A stretch of DNA of 7,750 bases from positions 1 to 7,750 of the forward strand of contig JAFAQG010000532.1 of assembly GCA_019246575.1 (NCBI GenBank), in the 5' to 3' direction. The notes under the pieces are model-generated. The model did not search any database, was not told the origin of the DNA, and saw nothing but the letters and a program-made list of their open reading frames with translations. Made by a program: the position numbers and the translations under genes. Positions 7,749 to 7,750 of the stretch are shown in pieces; position 1 is the stretch's first letter; the number at the start of each line of letters is the position of its first letter. This stretch comes from Acidobacteriaceae bacterium (GTDB taxonomy: Bacteria; Acidobacteriota; Terriglobia; Bryobacterales; Bryobacteraceae).

Positions 7749-7750
7749 GA

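Overview
The window looks like ordinary chromosomal DNA of moderately high GC from a Gram-negative bacterium, most likely an acidobacterium of the Solibacter/Bryobacter type. That placement is an inference. It rests on the Oar-like receptor architecture (carboxypeptidase-regulatory domain, plug, long barrel ending in Trp), which is greatly expanded in that phylum, and on the style of the fused M16 peptidase and the tandem thioredoxin protein. No phylogenetic test could be run.

Layout. Positions 2-193 (+) hold the last 63 codons of a chaperonin GroEL gene, followed at 231-264 by a textbook intrinsic terminator. After about 180 bases without a recognisable gene or promoter comes a large zinc metallopeptidase of family M16 (444-3095, +; a GTG at 396 is an alternative start). 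It is a single chain with a catalytic N-terminal half and an inactive C-terminal half. It converges, across only 35 bases, with a minus-strand pair. The upstream member of that pair is an 1122-residue Oar-like TonB-dependent outer-membrane receptor (4370-7738, -). The downstream member, 57 bases later, is a 393-residue exported protein with two thioredoxin folds, each with its own CxxC (3131-4312, -). No terminator is visible between these two, so they may be co-transcribed.

How the genes may work together. GroEL and the M16 peptidase are separated by the terminator and need not be linked. The receptor and the dual thioredoxin both go to the envelope. The mature receptor has exactly six cysteines, in three closely spaced pairs that look like loop disulfides, and the next gene encodes an exported thiol-redox protein. 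This is the most interesting lead in the window, but it is only an inference. I found no mobile element, CRISPR array, tRNA, rRNA or clearly new system.
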